A stretch of DNA of 8,894 nucleotides from RYN-124 sp046262175 (GCA_046262175.1 JBHENF010000059.1:1-8894), one strand, 5' to 3'; shown: positions 1 through 5,609, numbered from the stretch's first letter. Notes: generated by a model from the letters alone, not told the origin. Translations and numbers: made by a program.

Positions 1-786
1 CAGACGATCCAGCTGGCCCTGGCCGCGCAGCCGAAGATCACTCCGGAGGCGCTGCGGGCGACCGAGTTCCGGATCGGCACGACCGACCACCGGTACCCGG
101 ACTTCCAACCCCTGCTCGTGGCCGCCGGCGGCAGCACCGAGGCGCAGCGCAAGGCGATCGCGCTGGTGAAGGCGTGGAACGGCCGGTCGTACGGGCCCGG
201 CGCGGGCACGAGCGCGGGCTCGTACAAGGACCTCGTGACCGACGGCCCCGGGCCGACGATCTTCCGGCACTTTCTGGACGACCTGCGCGACGAGGTGCTG
301 GCCGACCTGCCGGCCGACATCGTGGTCGCAGCTGACAACCGGGGCAGCCACGTGTTCGACGGGACGCCGGCCGACCAGCTCGTGCTGCGCAACCTGGTCC
401 CGCCCAAGAGCTCGCTGCGGCCGTCCCGCGACTACCTGCACGGGCGCTCGACGAACGCTGTCGTGCTCGCGGCGCTGGACCGGTCGATCGCGGCGCTGAC
501 GAAGCAGTACGGCACCGACATGAGCACCTGGCGCGACCAGCACCCGCGCTCGACCATCAAGTCGCTGACCGGCGTCATCGGCCCGTCGCGGACCATGCCG
601 TACGAGGACCGCGGCTCGTGGGTGCAGGTCATCGCGTTCGACCGCGTCGCGCGAGCGGTGGCGGCGCCGCCGGTCGTTCGCCCCCGTCAGCAGCTGCCGG
701 CGACCGGGCTCGGCCTGCTGCCTGCAGCGTTGGGTCTGCTCGTGCTGACGGCCGGGCTCGTGCTGCGCCGCCGCCGTACCGCCTAG
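1..786 (+). CDS. Penicillin-acylase-family hydrolase, C-terminal part, with LPATG cell-wall anchor (5' end outside window)
   Basis: The reading frame is open from base 1, giving 261 residues with no start inside the window; an internal GTG at 118 is not the start. The region around residues 150-213 resembles the end of the N-terminal-nucleophile (Ntn) penicillin acylase / acyl-homoserine-lactone acylase family: a helix (AALDRSIAALTKQYG) followed by W177, H181 and the MPYEDRGSW element at 199-207, which matches the family's NRG(S/T)Y region. Members cleave amide bonds of acylated substrates outside the cytoplasm. The nucleophile Ser and the alpha chain would lie upstream, so activity cannot be judged. 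The usual tail with a PPGQSG-like loop is absent. Instead there is a Pro/Ala-rich linker, LPATG (232-236), a 19-residue hydrophobic helix and RRRR, a complete sortase signal. This predicts a surface-anchored enzyme. Family assignment is probable; the substrate is unknown. Confidence 0.72.
   Translation, partial: QTIQLALAAQPKITPEALRATEFRIGTTDHRYPDFQPLLVAAGGSTEAQRKAIALVKAWNGRSYGPGAGTSAGSYKDLVTDGPGPTIFRHFLDDLRDEVLADLPADIVVAADNRGSHVFDGTPADQLVLRNLVPPKSSLRPSRDYLHGRSTNAVVLAALDRSIAALTKQYGTDMSTWRDQHPRSTIKSLTGVIGPSRTMPYEDRGSWVQVIAFDRVARAVAAPPVVRPRQQLPATGLGLLPAALGLLVLTAGLVLRRRRTA
694..783 (+). other. LPXTG cell-wall sorting signal
   Basis: The codons at 694-708 spell LPATG. They are followed by an uninterrupted hydrophobic stretch of 19 residues and then four arginines two residues before the stop. 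This order (motif, membrane helix, positive tail) is the classical tripartite sortase substrate signal. Sortase would cut between T and G and link the protein to peptidoglycan. No sortase gene is in the window, so the partner enzyme must be encoded elsewhere. Confidence 0.85.
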
Positions 787-793
787 ACCCGCC

Positions 794-863
794 CCTTCGC
801 TGTGCAGATCGGGAGACACCCCGAGCAGGCCAACGGCGTGTCTCCCGATGCGGACAGCGAAGG
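794..863. terminator. Long bipartite hairpin between convergent genes, probable bidirectional terminator
   Basis: Two perfect inverted-repeat blocks stack here: CCTTCGCTGT (794-803) with ACAGCGAAGG (854-863), and ATCGGGAGACAC (808-819) with GTGTCTCCCGAT (838-849). They are separated by a symmetrical 4-by-4 internal loop and enclose an 18-nt apical loop. The total is 22 perfect base pairs. It begins 7 nt after the acylase stop and ends 5 nt beyond the map stop on the other strand. A palindrome works on both strands, so it could end both transcripts. There is no T tract, which is common in high-GC actinobacteria. Confidence 0.8.
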
Positions 864-868
864 CGCTG

Positions 869-1867
869 CTAGACGCGGGTCAGGATCTCGGCGCCTTCGT
901 CCGTCACGACGAGCGTGTGCTCGAACTGCGCTGTACGGGAGCGGTCGGCCGTGACGGCGGTCCAGCCGTCGTCCCACATCTCGTGATGCCAGTCGCCGAT
1001 CGTGATCATCGGCTCGATGGTGAAGGTCATCCCCGGCTCCAGCTTGGTCCGGGCCGAGGGGTTGTCGTAGTGGTAGACCTGCGGATCGCTGTGGAACGAC
1101 CGGCCGATCCCGTGCCCCACGAACGCGCGGACGACGCCGTACCCGTTGCCCTCCGCGTGCGCCTGGATCGCCCGGCCGATGTCGCGGACGGTGCCGCCTG
1201 GACGGACCGCCGCGATCCCGACGTCGAGGCACTCGCGCGTCACCTCGACCAGGCGACGTGAGGCGTCGTCCACCTCGCCGACGAGGAAGGTCGCGTTCGT
1301 GTCGCCGTGCACGCCGTCGAGGAAGATCGTCACGTCGCAGTTCACGATGTCGCCGTCCTGCAGCACCGTCGAGTCCGGGATGCCGTGGCAGATGACCTCG
1401 TTGACGCTGGTGCACAGCGACTTCGGGAAGCCGTTGTAGCCGAGCGGCGACGGGTACCCGCCGCGCCGGAGGCACGCGTCGTGCGCGATGGCGTCCAGCT
1501 CGTCCGTCGTCACCCCGGGGCGAACGGCGGCGCCGACCTCGGCGAGCACCTCGGCGGCGGCGCGCCCGGCTGCGCGCATGAGCGCGATCTCCTCGGGCGT
1601 CTTCGGGCGCGCGCTGTCGCGCTCCTTCGGCCGGCCGTGCTTGTCGAGCGCGTACGACGGACGAGGGATGTGCGCCGGCACCTCGCGGCGCGGCGACAGC
1701 TTGCCGGCCCGGACGTACTTCCCGGCCTCCGCCTCGACGGCGAGGCGACGGGCCTGTTCGGCAGCCGCGCGCTCCGGGTCGAGGTCCGCAACCCGGTGGC
1801 AGCGCTTGTAGCGGCGCCCGCTGCCGCAGTGGCAGGGATCGTTCGCGGCGAGGGTCGGCGTGCTCAT
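869..1867 (-). CDS. map: Type I methionine aminopeptidase with N-terminal SEC-C zinc motif
   Basis: This 332-residue enzyme removes the initiator methionine from nascent cytoplasmic proteins. Residues 12-24 (CHCGSGRRYKRCH) form a SEC-C zinc-binding motif, here C12, C14, C23 and H24, likely to aid ribosome or nascent-chain docking. A basic linker (about 25-88) leads to the pita-bread catalytic domain (about 90-332). All expected active-site residues are visible: H161 (ICHGIPD), metal ligands D178 and D189, H252 (VGHGIG), H259, E285 (FTIEP) and E316 (FEHTL). It therefore looks fully active. Length fits SEC-C-bearing actinobacterial MetAPs. ATG at 1865-1867 is chosen because it immediately precedes the SEC-C motif. 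No Shine-Dalgarno is seen; a TACGCT box 7 nt upstream suggests a leaderless mRNA. The gene is monocistronic here, divergent from the EAL gene. Actinobacteria often carry a second map near the ribosomal protein genes; this is probably the other paralogue. Confidence 0.95.
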   Translation of the reverse strand: MSTPTLAANDPCHCGSGRRYKRCHRVADLDPERAAAEQARRLAVEAEAGKYVRAGKLSPRREVPAHIPRPSYALDKHGRPKERDSARPKTPEEIALMRAAGRAAAEVLAEVGAAVRPGVTTDELDAIAHDACLRRGGYPSPLGYNGFPKSLCTSVNEVICHGIPDSTVLQDGDIVNCDVTIFLDGVHGDTNATFLVGEVDDASRRLVEVTRECLDVGIAAVRPGGTVRDIGRAIQAHAEGNGYGVVRAFVGHGIGRSFHSDPQVYHYDNPSARTKLEPGMTFTIEPMITIGDWHHEMWDDGWTAVTADRSRTAQFEHTLVVTDEGAEILTRV

Positions 1868-1874
1868 CGGTGCC

Positions 1875-1880
1875 AGCGTA
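1875..1880 (-). promoter_or_regulatory. Putative -10 box (TACGCT) of map, leaderless start
   Basis: Read on the minus strand the hexamer is TACGCT, matching the actinobacterial TANNNT -10 pattern, and 7 nt separate it from the map ATG. That places the expected transcription start at or next to the start codon, and no Shine-Dalgarno is present. A -35 match is poor (TTCGTT at a 17-nt spacing). Inferred from sequence only. Confidence 0.45.
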
Positions 1881-1926
1881 ACGATCCGGCGTGTGGGAAC
1901 GAAGAAGTGCGTAATCGGGCCGTTAC
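1878..1926. repeat. Imperfect inverted repeat in map/EAL divergent gap
   Basis: GTAACGATCCG at 1878-1888 pairs with CGGGCCGTTAC at 1916-1926, with 9 of 11 positions complementary and a 27-base gap. The right arm is also the end of a GTAA-N8-TTAC dyad (1911-1926). The left arm overlaps the putative map -10 box. It could be a regulator site covering the map promoter, or chance. No regulator gene is adjacent. Confidence 0.25.
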
Positions 1927-1990
1927 CTCGCGTGATGTCGCGCGTTGGACGGCTCGTAGGAAAAGCCCGACATGTCCGTCTTCTCCCAGC

Positions 1991-1995
1991 GGAGG
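1991..1995 (+). promoter_or_regulatory. Shine-Dalgarno site of the EAL gene
   Basis: GGAGG lies 8 nt before the GTG at 2004. It is the perfect core complement to the 16S rRNA tail and fixes the EAL gene start. Its strength contrasts with the SD-less starts of map, the prenyl synthase, metF and the SRPBCC gene. Confidence 0.8.
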
Positions 1996-2003
1996 CGAGC
2001 TAG

Positions 2004-2795
2004 GTGACCTTGACGACGACACGGAACCCGCAACCGCGGGACGTGCTCCAGGTGCTGTCCAGCACGGCGGACCTGCGCGTGCACCTCCAGCCGGTGGTCG
2101 ACCTGAAGACGGGCGCCGTGTGGGGTGTCGAGGCCCTGGCCCGCTTCCCGGGCCACCCGCAGCCCGGGCCGGCCGCCTGGTTCGCGGCCGCGCTGGCCGA
2201 GGGCTGGGGTCCGGCGCTGGAGACGGTCGCGCTCTGCGGCGCGCTCGACGTTCTCGACGACCTGCCCGAGCACCTGACGCTGACCGTGAACCTGTCGCCG
2301 GTCGCCTTGCTCCGGCCGGACGTGTCCCAGCTGCTGCTGGACGCGCCCCGCGGCAGGCTGCTGGTCGAGATCACCGAGCACGAGGCGGTTGGCGACTACG
2401 ACCAGCTGGTGCAGGTGCTCGGGCCGCTGCGCGAGCACGGCATTCGGATCGGGATCGACGACTTCGGGGTCGGCCACTCCACCCTCCGGCACGTCCTGCA
2501 GCTGGCGCCCGACGTCGTGAAGCTCGACATCTCGATCACCTCCGGCGTCCACCGCGACCCGTCCCGGCAGGCGCTCGTCGAGGCGATGCTCGCCTTCTGC
2601 GGCCGGACCGGCGCGCTGATCGTAGCGGAGGGCATCGAGCAGCCGGAGGAGCTCGCCACGCTGCTGGAGCTCGGCGTGCAGTACGGGCAGGGCTGGTTCA
2701 TCGCGCGGCCGGCCGCGCCCGCGGTGGTGCTCCCGGTGCTGCGCGCCGTGCCCGAGAAGCCCGTCGTGCGGCTGTCGGACCTCCCGGACCTCTAG
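2004..2795 (+). CDS. Stand-alone EAL-domain cyclic di-GMP phosphodiesterase
   Basis: This 263-residue soluble protein is essentially one EAL domain (about 12-245) with no GGDEF, PAS, receiver or membrane segment. EAL enzymes hydrolyse the second messenger c-di-GMP to pGpG. The catalytic set appears complete: E43 of the signature motif (VEALARF), N96 (NLSP), E122 and E125 (EITE), D152/D153 (DDFG), K173 (KLD), E209 and E212 (AEGIE) and Q229 (QGW). The protein is therefore predicted to be catalytically competent rather than a degenerate sensor. The closing motif reads QGWFIARP instead of the commoner QGYxFxRP. The GTG start is supported by GGAGG 8 nt upstream. It stands alone in its direction, its stop overlaps that of the convergent prenyl synthase, and it shares an upstream gap with map. 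With no sensory domain in the polypeptide, control is probably transcriptional or through a partner protein. Confidence 0.93.
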   Translation: MTLTTTRNPQPRDVLQVLSSTADLRVHLQPVVDLKTGAVWGVEALARFPGHPQPGPAAWFAAALAEGWGPALETVALCGALDVLDDLPEHLTLTVNLSPVALLRPDVSQLLLDAPRGRLLVEITEHEAVGDYDQLVQVLGPLREHGIRIGIDDFGVGHSTLRHVLQLAPDVVKLDISITSGVHRDPSRQALVEAMLAFCGRTGALIVAEGIEQPEELATLLELGVQYGQGWFIARPAAPAVVLPVLRAVPEKPVVRLSDLPDL

Positions 2796-3862
2796 ACGGC
2801 GCGAGCCGTCGCTGCGACGGCGAGCTCCTCGAGCACCGTGCGGGCCTCCGCCTCGACGGGCGCGGCCTGCAGCGCCGCAAGTGCCTCGTCCATGAGCTCG
2901 TCGATGAGCTGCTCGACCCGGTCCAGGGCGCCGCTCTCGCAGATGATCTGCCGCAGCTCGGCCACGCCGGTCTCCGACAGGTGCGGATCGCCGAGATGCC
3001 TTCGTACCAGCGCCGTCTGGGCGGGCGTCGCGTTGCCGAGCGCCATCGCGACCAGAGCCGTGCGCTTGCCCTCGCGGAGGTCGTCGCCGGCGGGCTTGCC
3101 GGTCGTGGCGGGGTCGCCGAAGACACCGAGGACGTCGTCGCGCAGCTGGAAGGCCTCACCGAGCGGCAGGCCGTACCCGGAGTAGCCGTCGAGGACCTCC
3201 TGCGGCGCCCCGGCGAGGGCGGCGCCCATGTGCAGCGGCTTCTCGATCGTGTACTTCGCGGACTTGTAGCGTGCCACCCGCAGCGCGCTCTCGACGGTGC
3301 CGCCGCCCAGGGCCTGCTCGAGCAGGTCCAGGTACTGCCCGGCCATCAGCTCGACCCGCATCTCGTCGTACACCGGCTGGGCCCGCAGCAGCGCGTCGGC
3401 AGGCATGCCGCTGGTGTTGAGCAGCTCGTCGGCCCAGATCAGGCACAGGTCGCCGAGCAGGACAGCGGCCGACAGTCCGAACGCCTCGGGGTCGCCGTGC
3501 CAGTCCTCGCCGCGGTGCAGCGCCGCGAACCGGCGGTGCATCGCGGGCTGCCCGCGCCTCGTGTCGCTGCCGTCCATCACGTCGTCGTGGATGAGCGCGC
3601 ACGCCTGCAGCAGCTCGAGGCTCGCGGCTGCGGTGACGACGGCGTCCGAGTCGCTGCCGCCCGCACCGCGGAAGCCCCAGTAGCAGAACGCCGGCCGCAG
3701 CCGCTTGCCCCCGTCGAGGAGGAACGCGCCCAGCGCGTCCTGCAGGGGGCCGAGCTGCTCGCTGATCGCATCGAGCCGCGGAGCCTGCCCGGACAAGAAG
3801 GCCGCGAGTGCCTTGCCGACGCGCTGCCGGAGGTCGTCGCGGTCGAGCGGAGCGGGGCCCAT
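2792..3862 (-). CDS. idsA: Polyprenyl (geranylgeranyl-type) diphosphate synthase
   Basis: This 356-residue cytosolic trans-prenyltransferase condenses IPP with allylic diphosphates. Visible motifs are GGKRLRP (51-57, IPP binding), the first Asp-rich motif DDVMD (93-97) followed by RR (102-103), K200/K203, FQLRDD (238-243) and GKPAGDDLREGKRT (255-268). The second Asp-rich motif is DDVLG (242-246) rather than DDxxD, a form seen in actinobacterial IdsA-like enzymes. Residues just before the first motif are small (C88, A89) and there is no two-residue insertion. By the usual chain-length rules this argues against an FPP-only enzyme and fits C20 or longer products, but length is not proven. The ATG at 3860-3862 lacks a Shine-Dalgarno and has TACCCT 6 nt upstream. 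It lies head-to-head with metF, an arrangement I recall from other actinobacteria (idsA2 beside Rv2172c in Mycobacterium tuberculosis). A carotenoid-type operon about 3 kb away is a plausible user. Confidence 0.9.
   Translation of the reverse strand: MGPAPLDRDDLRQRVGKALAAFLSGQAPRLDAISEQLGPLQDALGAFLLDGGKRLRPAFCYWGFRGAGGSDSDAVVTAAASLELLQACALIHDDVMDGSDTRRGQPAMHRRFAALHRGEDWHGDPEAFGLSAAVLLGDLCLIWADELLNTSGMPADALLRAQPVYDEMRVELMAGQYLDLLEQALGGGTVESALRVARYKSAKYTIEKPLHMGAALAGAPQEVLDGYSGYGLPLGEAFQLRDDVLGVFGDPATTGKPAGDDLREGKRTALVAMALGNATPAQTALVRRHLGDPHLSETGVAELRQIICESGALDRVEQLIDELMDEALAALQAAPVEAEARTVLEELAVAATARAV
2795..2821. terminator. Overlapping alternative hairpins at the EAL / prenyl synthase convergence
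   Basis: GACGGC-GCGA-GCCGTC (2795-2810) is a 6-bp stem capped by a GNRA-type GCGA loop and starts at the last base of the EAL stop. The right arm also pairs onward: GCCGTCG-CTG-CGACGGC (2805-2821) is a 7-bp stem. The two are mutually exclusive. They lie within the last codons of the prenyl synthase. They could slow or end EAL transcription, but there is no T tract and the sequence also encodes protein, so function is uncertain. Confidence 0.4.
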
Positions 3863-3868
3863 GCGGGC

Positions 3869-3874
3869 AGGGTA
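3869..3874 (-). promoter_or_regulatory. Putative -10 box (TACCCT) of the prenyl synthase, leaderless start
   Basis: Read on the minus strand, TACCCT is followed by six bases and then the ATG at 3862. The TANNNT pattern at this spacing, with no Shine-Dalgarno, predicts transcription starting at the start codon. No recognisable -35 is seen. It sits only 25 bases from the opposing metF box. Confidence 0.45.
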
Positions 3875-3875
3875 G

Positions 3876-3891
3876 AGCGGTACGAAGCGGT
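3876..3891. repeat. Direct repeat AGCGGT, 10-base spacing, between divergent promoters
   Basis: AGCGGT occurs at 3876-3881 and again at 3886-3891, exactly one helical turn apart. It lies in the centre of the 49-base gap where the -35 regions of the prenyl synthase and metF promoters would overlap. This could be a regulator site for both genes, but AGCGG is also repeated nearby in GC-rich coding sequence, so chance is possible. Confidence 0.25.
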
Positions 3892-3899
3892 CTCGCCAC

Positions 3900-3905
3900 T
3901 AGCCT
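3900..3905 (+). promoter_or_regulatory. Putative -10 box (TAGCCT) of metF, leaderless start
   Basis: TAGCCT is followed by six bases and the GTG start of metF at 3912. It matches TANNNT, and there is no Shine-Dalgarno in the six bases, so a leaderless transcript is expected. The -35 position has no clear match. Confidence 0.45.
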
Positions 3906-3911
3906 GAGCGG

Positions 3912-4802
3912 GTGGCCAGCCGATCGATCCGCGACCTCCTCGCGACGGAGGAGCCGGTCTTCTCGTTCGAGTTCTTCCCGCCGAAGACGGACGAGGGCGA
4001 GCGGCAGCTGTGGCAGGCGCTGCGCGAGCTCGAGTCGCTGCGGCCGAGCTACGTCTCGATCACCTACGGCGCAGGCGGGTCCACCCGCGACCGGACCGTC
4101 GACATCACCGAGCGCATCGGCGCCGAGACCACCCTGCTGCCGCTGGCCCACCTGACCGCTGTCGACCACTCGGTCGCCGAGCTGCGCAGGGTGATCGGGC
4201 AGTACGCGGACGCCGGCGTGCACAACGTCCTCGCGCTGCGCGGCGACCCGCCGGGCGATCCGCAGGCCGAGTGGCGCAGGCACGCCGACGGGCTGGAGTA
4301 CGCCGCGGACCTGGTGCGGCTCATCAAGGAGCACGGGGACTTCACCGTCGGCGTCGCCGCCTTCCCGGAGAAGCACCCGCGCTCGCCCGACCACGACACC
4401 GACGCGCGCTTCCTGGTCGACAAGCTGCGCGCAGGCGCCGACTACGCGATCACGCAGATGTTCTTCTACGTGGACGACTGGCTGCGGCTGCGCGACCGCG
4501 TGGCCGCGTACGGCTGCGACGTGCCCATCATCCCCGGGATCATGCCGGTGACGAACGTCGGCCAGATCGAGCGCTTCGCGGTGCTGTCGGGCGCAGCCTT
4601 CCCGACGGAGCTGGCGGACCGGCTGCACGCGGTCGAGGACGACCCAGCCGCCGTGCGTGCGATCGGCGTGGAGTGGGCGACCGCGATGTGCGACCGGCTG
4701 CTGCTCGAAGGCGCGCCGGGGCTGCACTTCATCACCCTCAACCGCTCGACCGCGACCCGCGAGATCTGGTCCAACCTGCAGCTGTCGGCCCTGAACCGGT
4801 AG
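3912..4802 (+). CDS. metF: 5,10-methylenetetrahydrofolate reductase
   Basis: This 296-residue flavoenzyme reduces 5,10-methylene-THF to 5-methyl-THF, the methyl donor for methionine synthesis; it is a TIM barrel in the cytoplasm. The whole chain is the catalytic domain, as in bacterial MetF, with no regulatory C-terminal domain. Key elements seen are FSFEFFPPKT (17-26, with E20 aligned to the catalytic Glu), TYGAGGSTR (51-59), ALRGDPP (108-114, D112 contacting the flavin), VAAFPEKHP (148-156), ITQMFF (180-185, with Q182 in the folate site) and PGIMPV (208-213). The GTG at 3912 starts just before the conserved core and has TAGCCT 6 nt upstream with no Shine-Dalgarno. It is divergent from the prenyl synthase across a 49-base gap. 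No cobalamin or SAM riboswitch is possible in so short a leader. The SIMPL gene follows 48 bases later on the same strand. Confidence 0.96.
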   Translation: MASRSIRDLLATEEPVFSFEFFPPKTDEGERQLWQALRELESLRPSYVSITYGAGGSTRDRTVDITERIGAETTLLPLAHLTAVDHSVAELRRVIGQYADAGVHNVLALRGDPPGDPQAEWRRHADGLEYAADLVRLIKEHGDFTVGVAAFPEKHPRSPDHDTDARFLVDKLRAGADYAITQMFFYVDDWLRLRDRVAAYGCDVPIIPGIMPVTNVGQIERFAVLSGAAFPTELADRLHAVEDDPAAVRAIGVEWATAMCDRLLLEGAPGLHFITLNRSTATREIWSNLQLSALNR

Positions 4803-4818
4803 CCCCCGCGCTGCGTCC

Positions 4819-4846
4819 TACCTCCACCAGTCCCGGACCGGAGGTA
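4819..4846 (+). promoter_or_regulatory. Hairpin enclosing the Shine-Dalgarno of the SIMPL gene
   Basis: TACCTCC (4819-4825) and GGAGGTA (4840-4846) are perfect reverse complements separated by 14 nt. The right arm contains the GGAGG ribosome site (4840-4844), which sits 6 nt before the ATG at 4851. Folding of a transcript that includes both arms would pair the ribosome site with an anti-Shine-Dalgarno. It could limit translation on metF read-through mRNA, act as a conditional switch, or simply help end metF transcription. No experimental support is available from sequence alone. Confidence 0.5.
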
Positions 4847-4850
4847 CGTC

Positions 4851-5588
4851 ATGCGCCGTACTGCTCTGCTCGCCGTCCCGCTCGCCGTCATCGTGTCCGC
4901 GGCCGTCACCGTCGGCGCGGTCCACTCACCCGGACCGGCCGTCGCCGACGCCGGGGATCCCGCCGAGCAGGGGGTCGTCGTCGGCGGCCTCGGCAAGGTG
5001 AGCGGGACCCCTGACGTGCTGCGGCTCCAGCTGGGCGTCGAGGTACGGCGGGCCGACGTGTCGCAGGCGCTGCGCGACGCGAACGCGGTGCAGGCCCGGG
5101 TGCGCAAGGCGGTCCGTGACGCGGGGGTCGCGGACAAGGACGTGCAGACGTCGGAGGTGTCGCTGTACCCGGCGTACGACAGCAAGGGCAAGCCGAACGG
5201 CTATGTCGTCTCGGAGTCGATGACGGTGAAGCTGCGCGACCTCGCCCGGGCCGGCAAGACGATCGGCGAGGCCGTGGAGGCCGGCGGCAACGCGGCGCGC
5301 GTGCAGGGGGTGTCGTTCGCGCTGGAGGACAACGCCGCGCTGCTGGAGAAGGCACGCGACGCGGCCTACGCGGACGCGCGTCGCAAGGCCGAGCGGTACG
5401 CGCAGCTCGCCGGTCGCCCCCTTGGCCAGGTGGAGCTGGTCAGCGAGCAGGTGCCGGAGGGGCCGCAGTCCATGCCGTACGCCGCCCGCCTCGCCTCGGC
5501 GCCGGCTGCGGACATGGCGGCGGTGCCGCTGGACGCGGGGCAGTCGCAGGTCAGCGTGTCGGTGACGGTGCGGTGGTCGTTGCGCTGA
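4851..5588 (+). CDS. Secreted SIMPL-domain (DUF541, YggE-like) protein
   Basis: The protein has 245 residues. Residues 1-34 are a signal peptide: MRR, a hydrophobic core (about 4-24) and a probable signal-peptidase site after ADA (32-34). No lipobox cysteine is present, so it is likely exported as a free or loosely attached protein. Residues about 41-243 match the SIMPL domain: GVVVGGLGKVSGTPDVLRL at the start, a coiled helical middle rich in Ala/Arg/Lys (AYADARRKAERYAQLAGRPLG, about 172-192) and the closing beta strand VSVSVTVRWSL. YggE-type proteins have been linked to oxidative-stress tolerance, but the biochemical role is unknown. The ATG is fixed by GGAGG 6 nt upstream, which is buried in an inverted repeat. 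It lies between metF and the SRPBCC gene with gaps of 48 and 21 bases, so part of its transcription may come from metF. Confidence 0.88.
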   Translation: MRRTALLAVPLAVIVSAAVTVGAVHSPGPAVADAGDPAEQGVVVGGLGKVSGTPDVLRLQLGVEVRRADVSQALRDANAVQARVRKAVRDAGVADKDVQTSEVSLYPAYDSKGKPNGYVVSESMTVKLRDLARAGKTIGEAVEAGGNAARVQGVSFALEDNAALLEKARDAAYADARRKAERYAQLAGRPLGQVELVSEQVPEGPQSMPYAARLASAPAADMAAVPLDAGQSQVSVSVTVRWSLR

Positions 5589-5597
5589 TCGCGGCTC

Positions 5598-5603
5598 TAC
5601 CGT
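5598..5603 (+). promoter_or_regulatory. Putative -10 box (TACCGT) of the SRPBCC gene, leaderless start
   Basis: TACCGT lies in the 21-base gap after the SIMPL stop, six bases before the ATG at 5610. No Shine-Dalgarno is seen. The same TANNNT spacing occurs at map, the prenyl synthase and metF. If real, the SRPBCC and phosphatidyltransferase genes have their own promoter inside the row of same-strand genes. Confidence 0.4.
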
Positions 5604-5609
5604 GACTGC

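Noticed and set aside
1945..1973. TTGGAC as a -35 box for the EAL gene
   Set aside because: No acceptable -10 hexamer lies 16-19 bases downstream (CGACAT is a poor match), so I do not call a promoter although one must exist in the gap.
1307..3907. An 866-codon open frame on the plus strand across map, the EAL gene and the prenyl synthase
   Set aside because: It is antisense to two well-supported genes and in another frame of a third. Its composition is dominated by Arg, Ala, Gly and Pro, as expected from GC-rich shadow frames, and it shows no domain.
3156..4727. A 523-codon minus-strand frame opposite metF and within the prenyl synthase
   Set aside because: It is a shadow of metF and overlaps the prenyl synthase in a wrong frame; it has no recognisable motifs.
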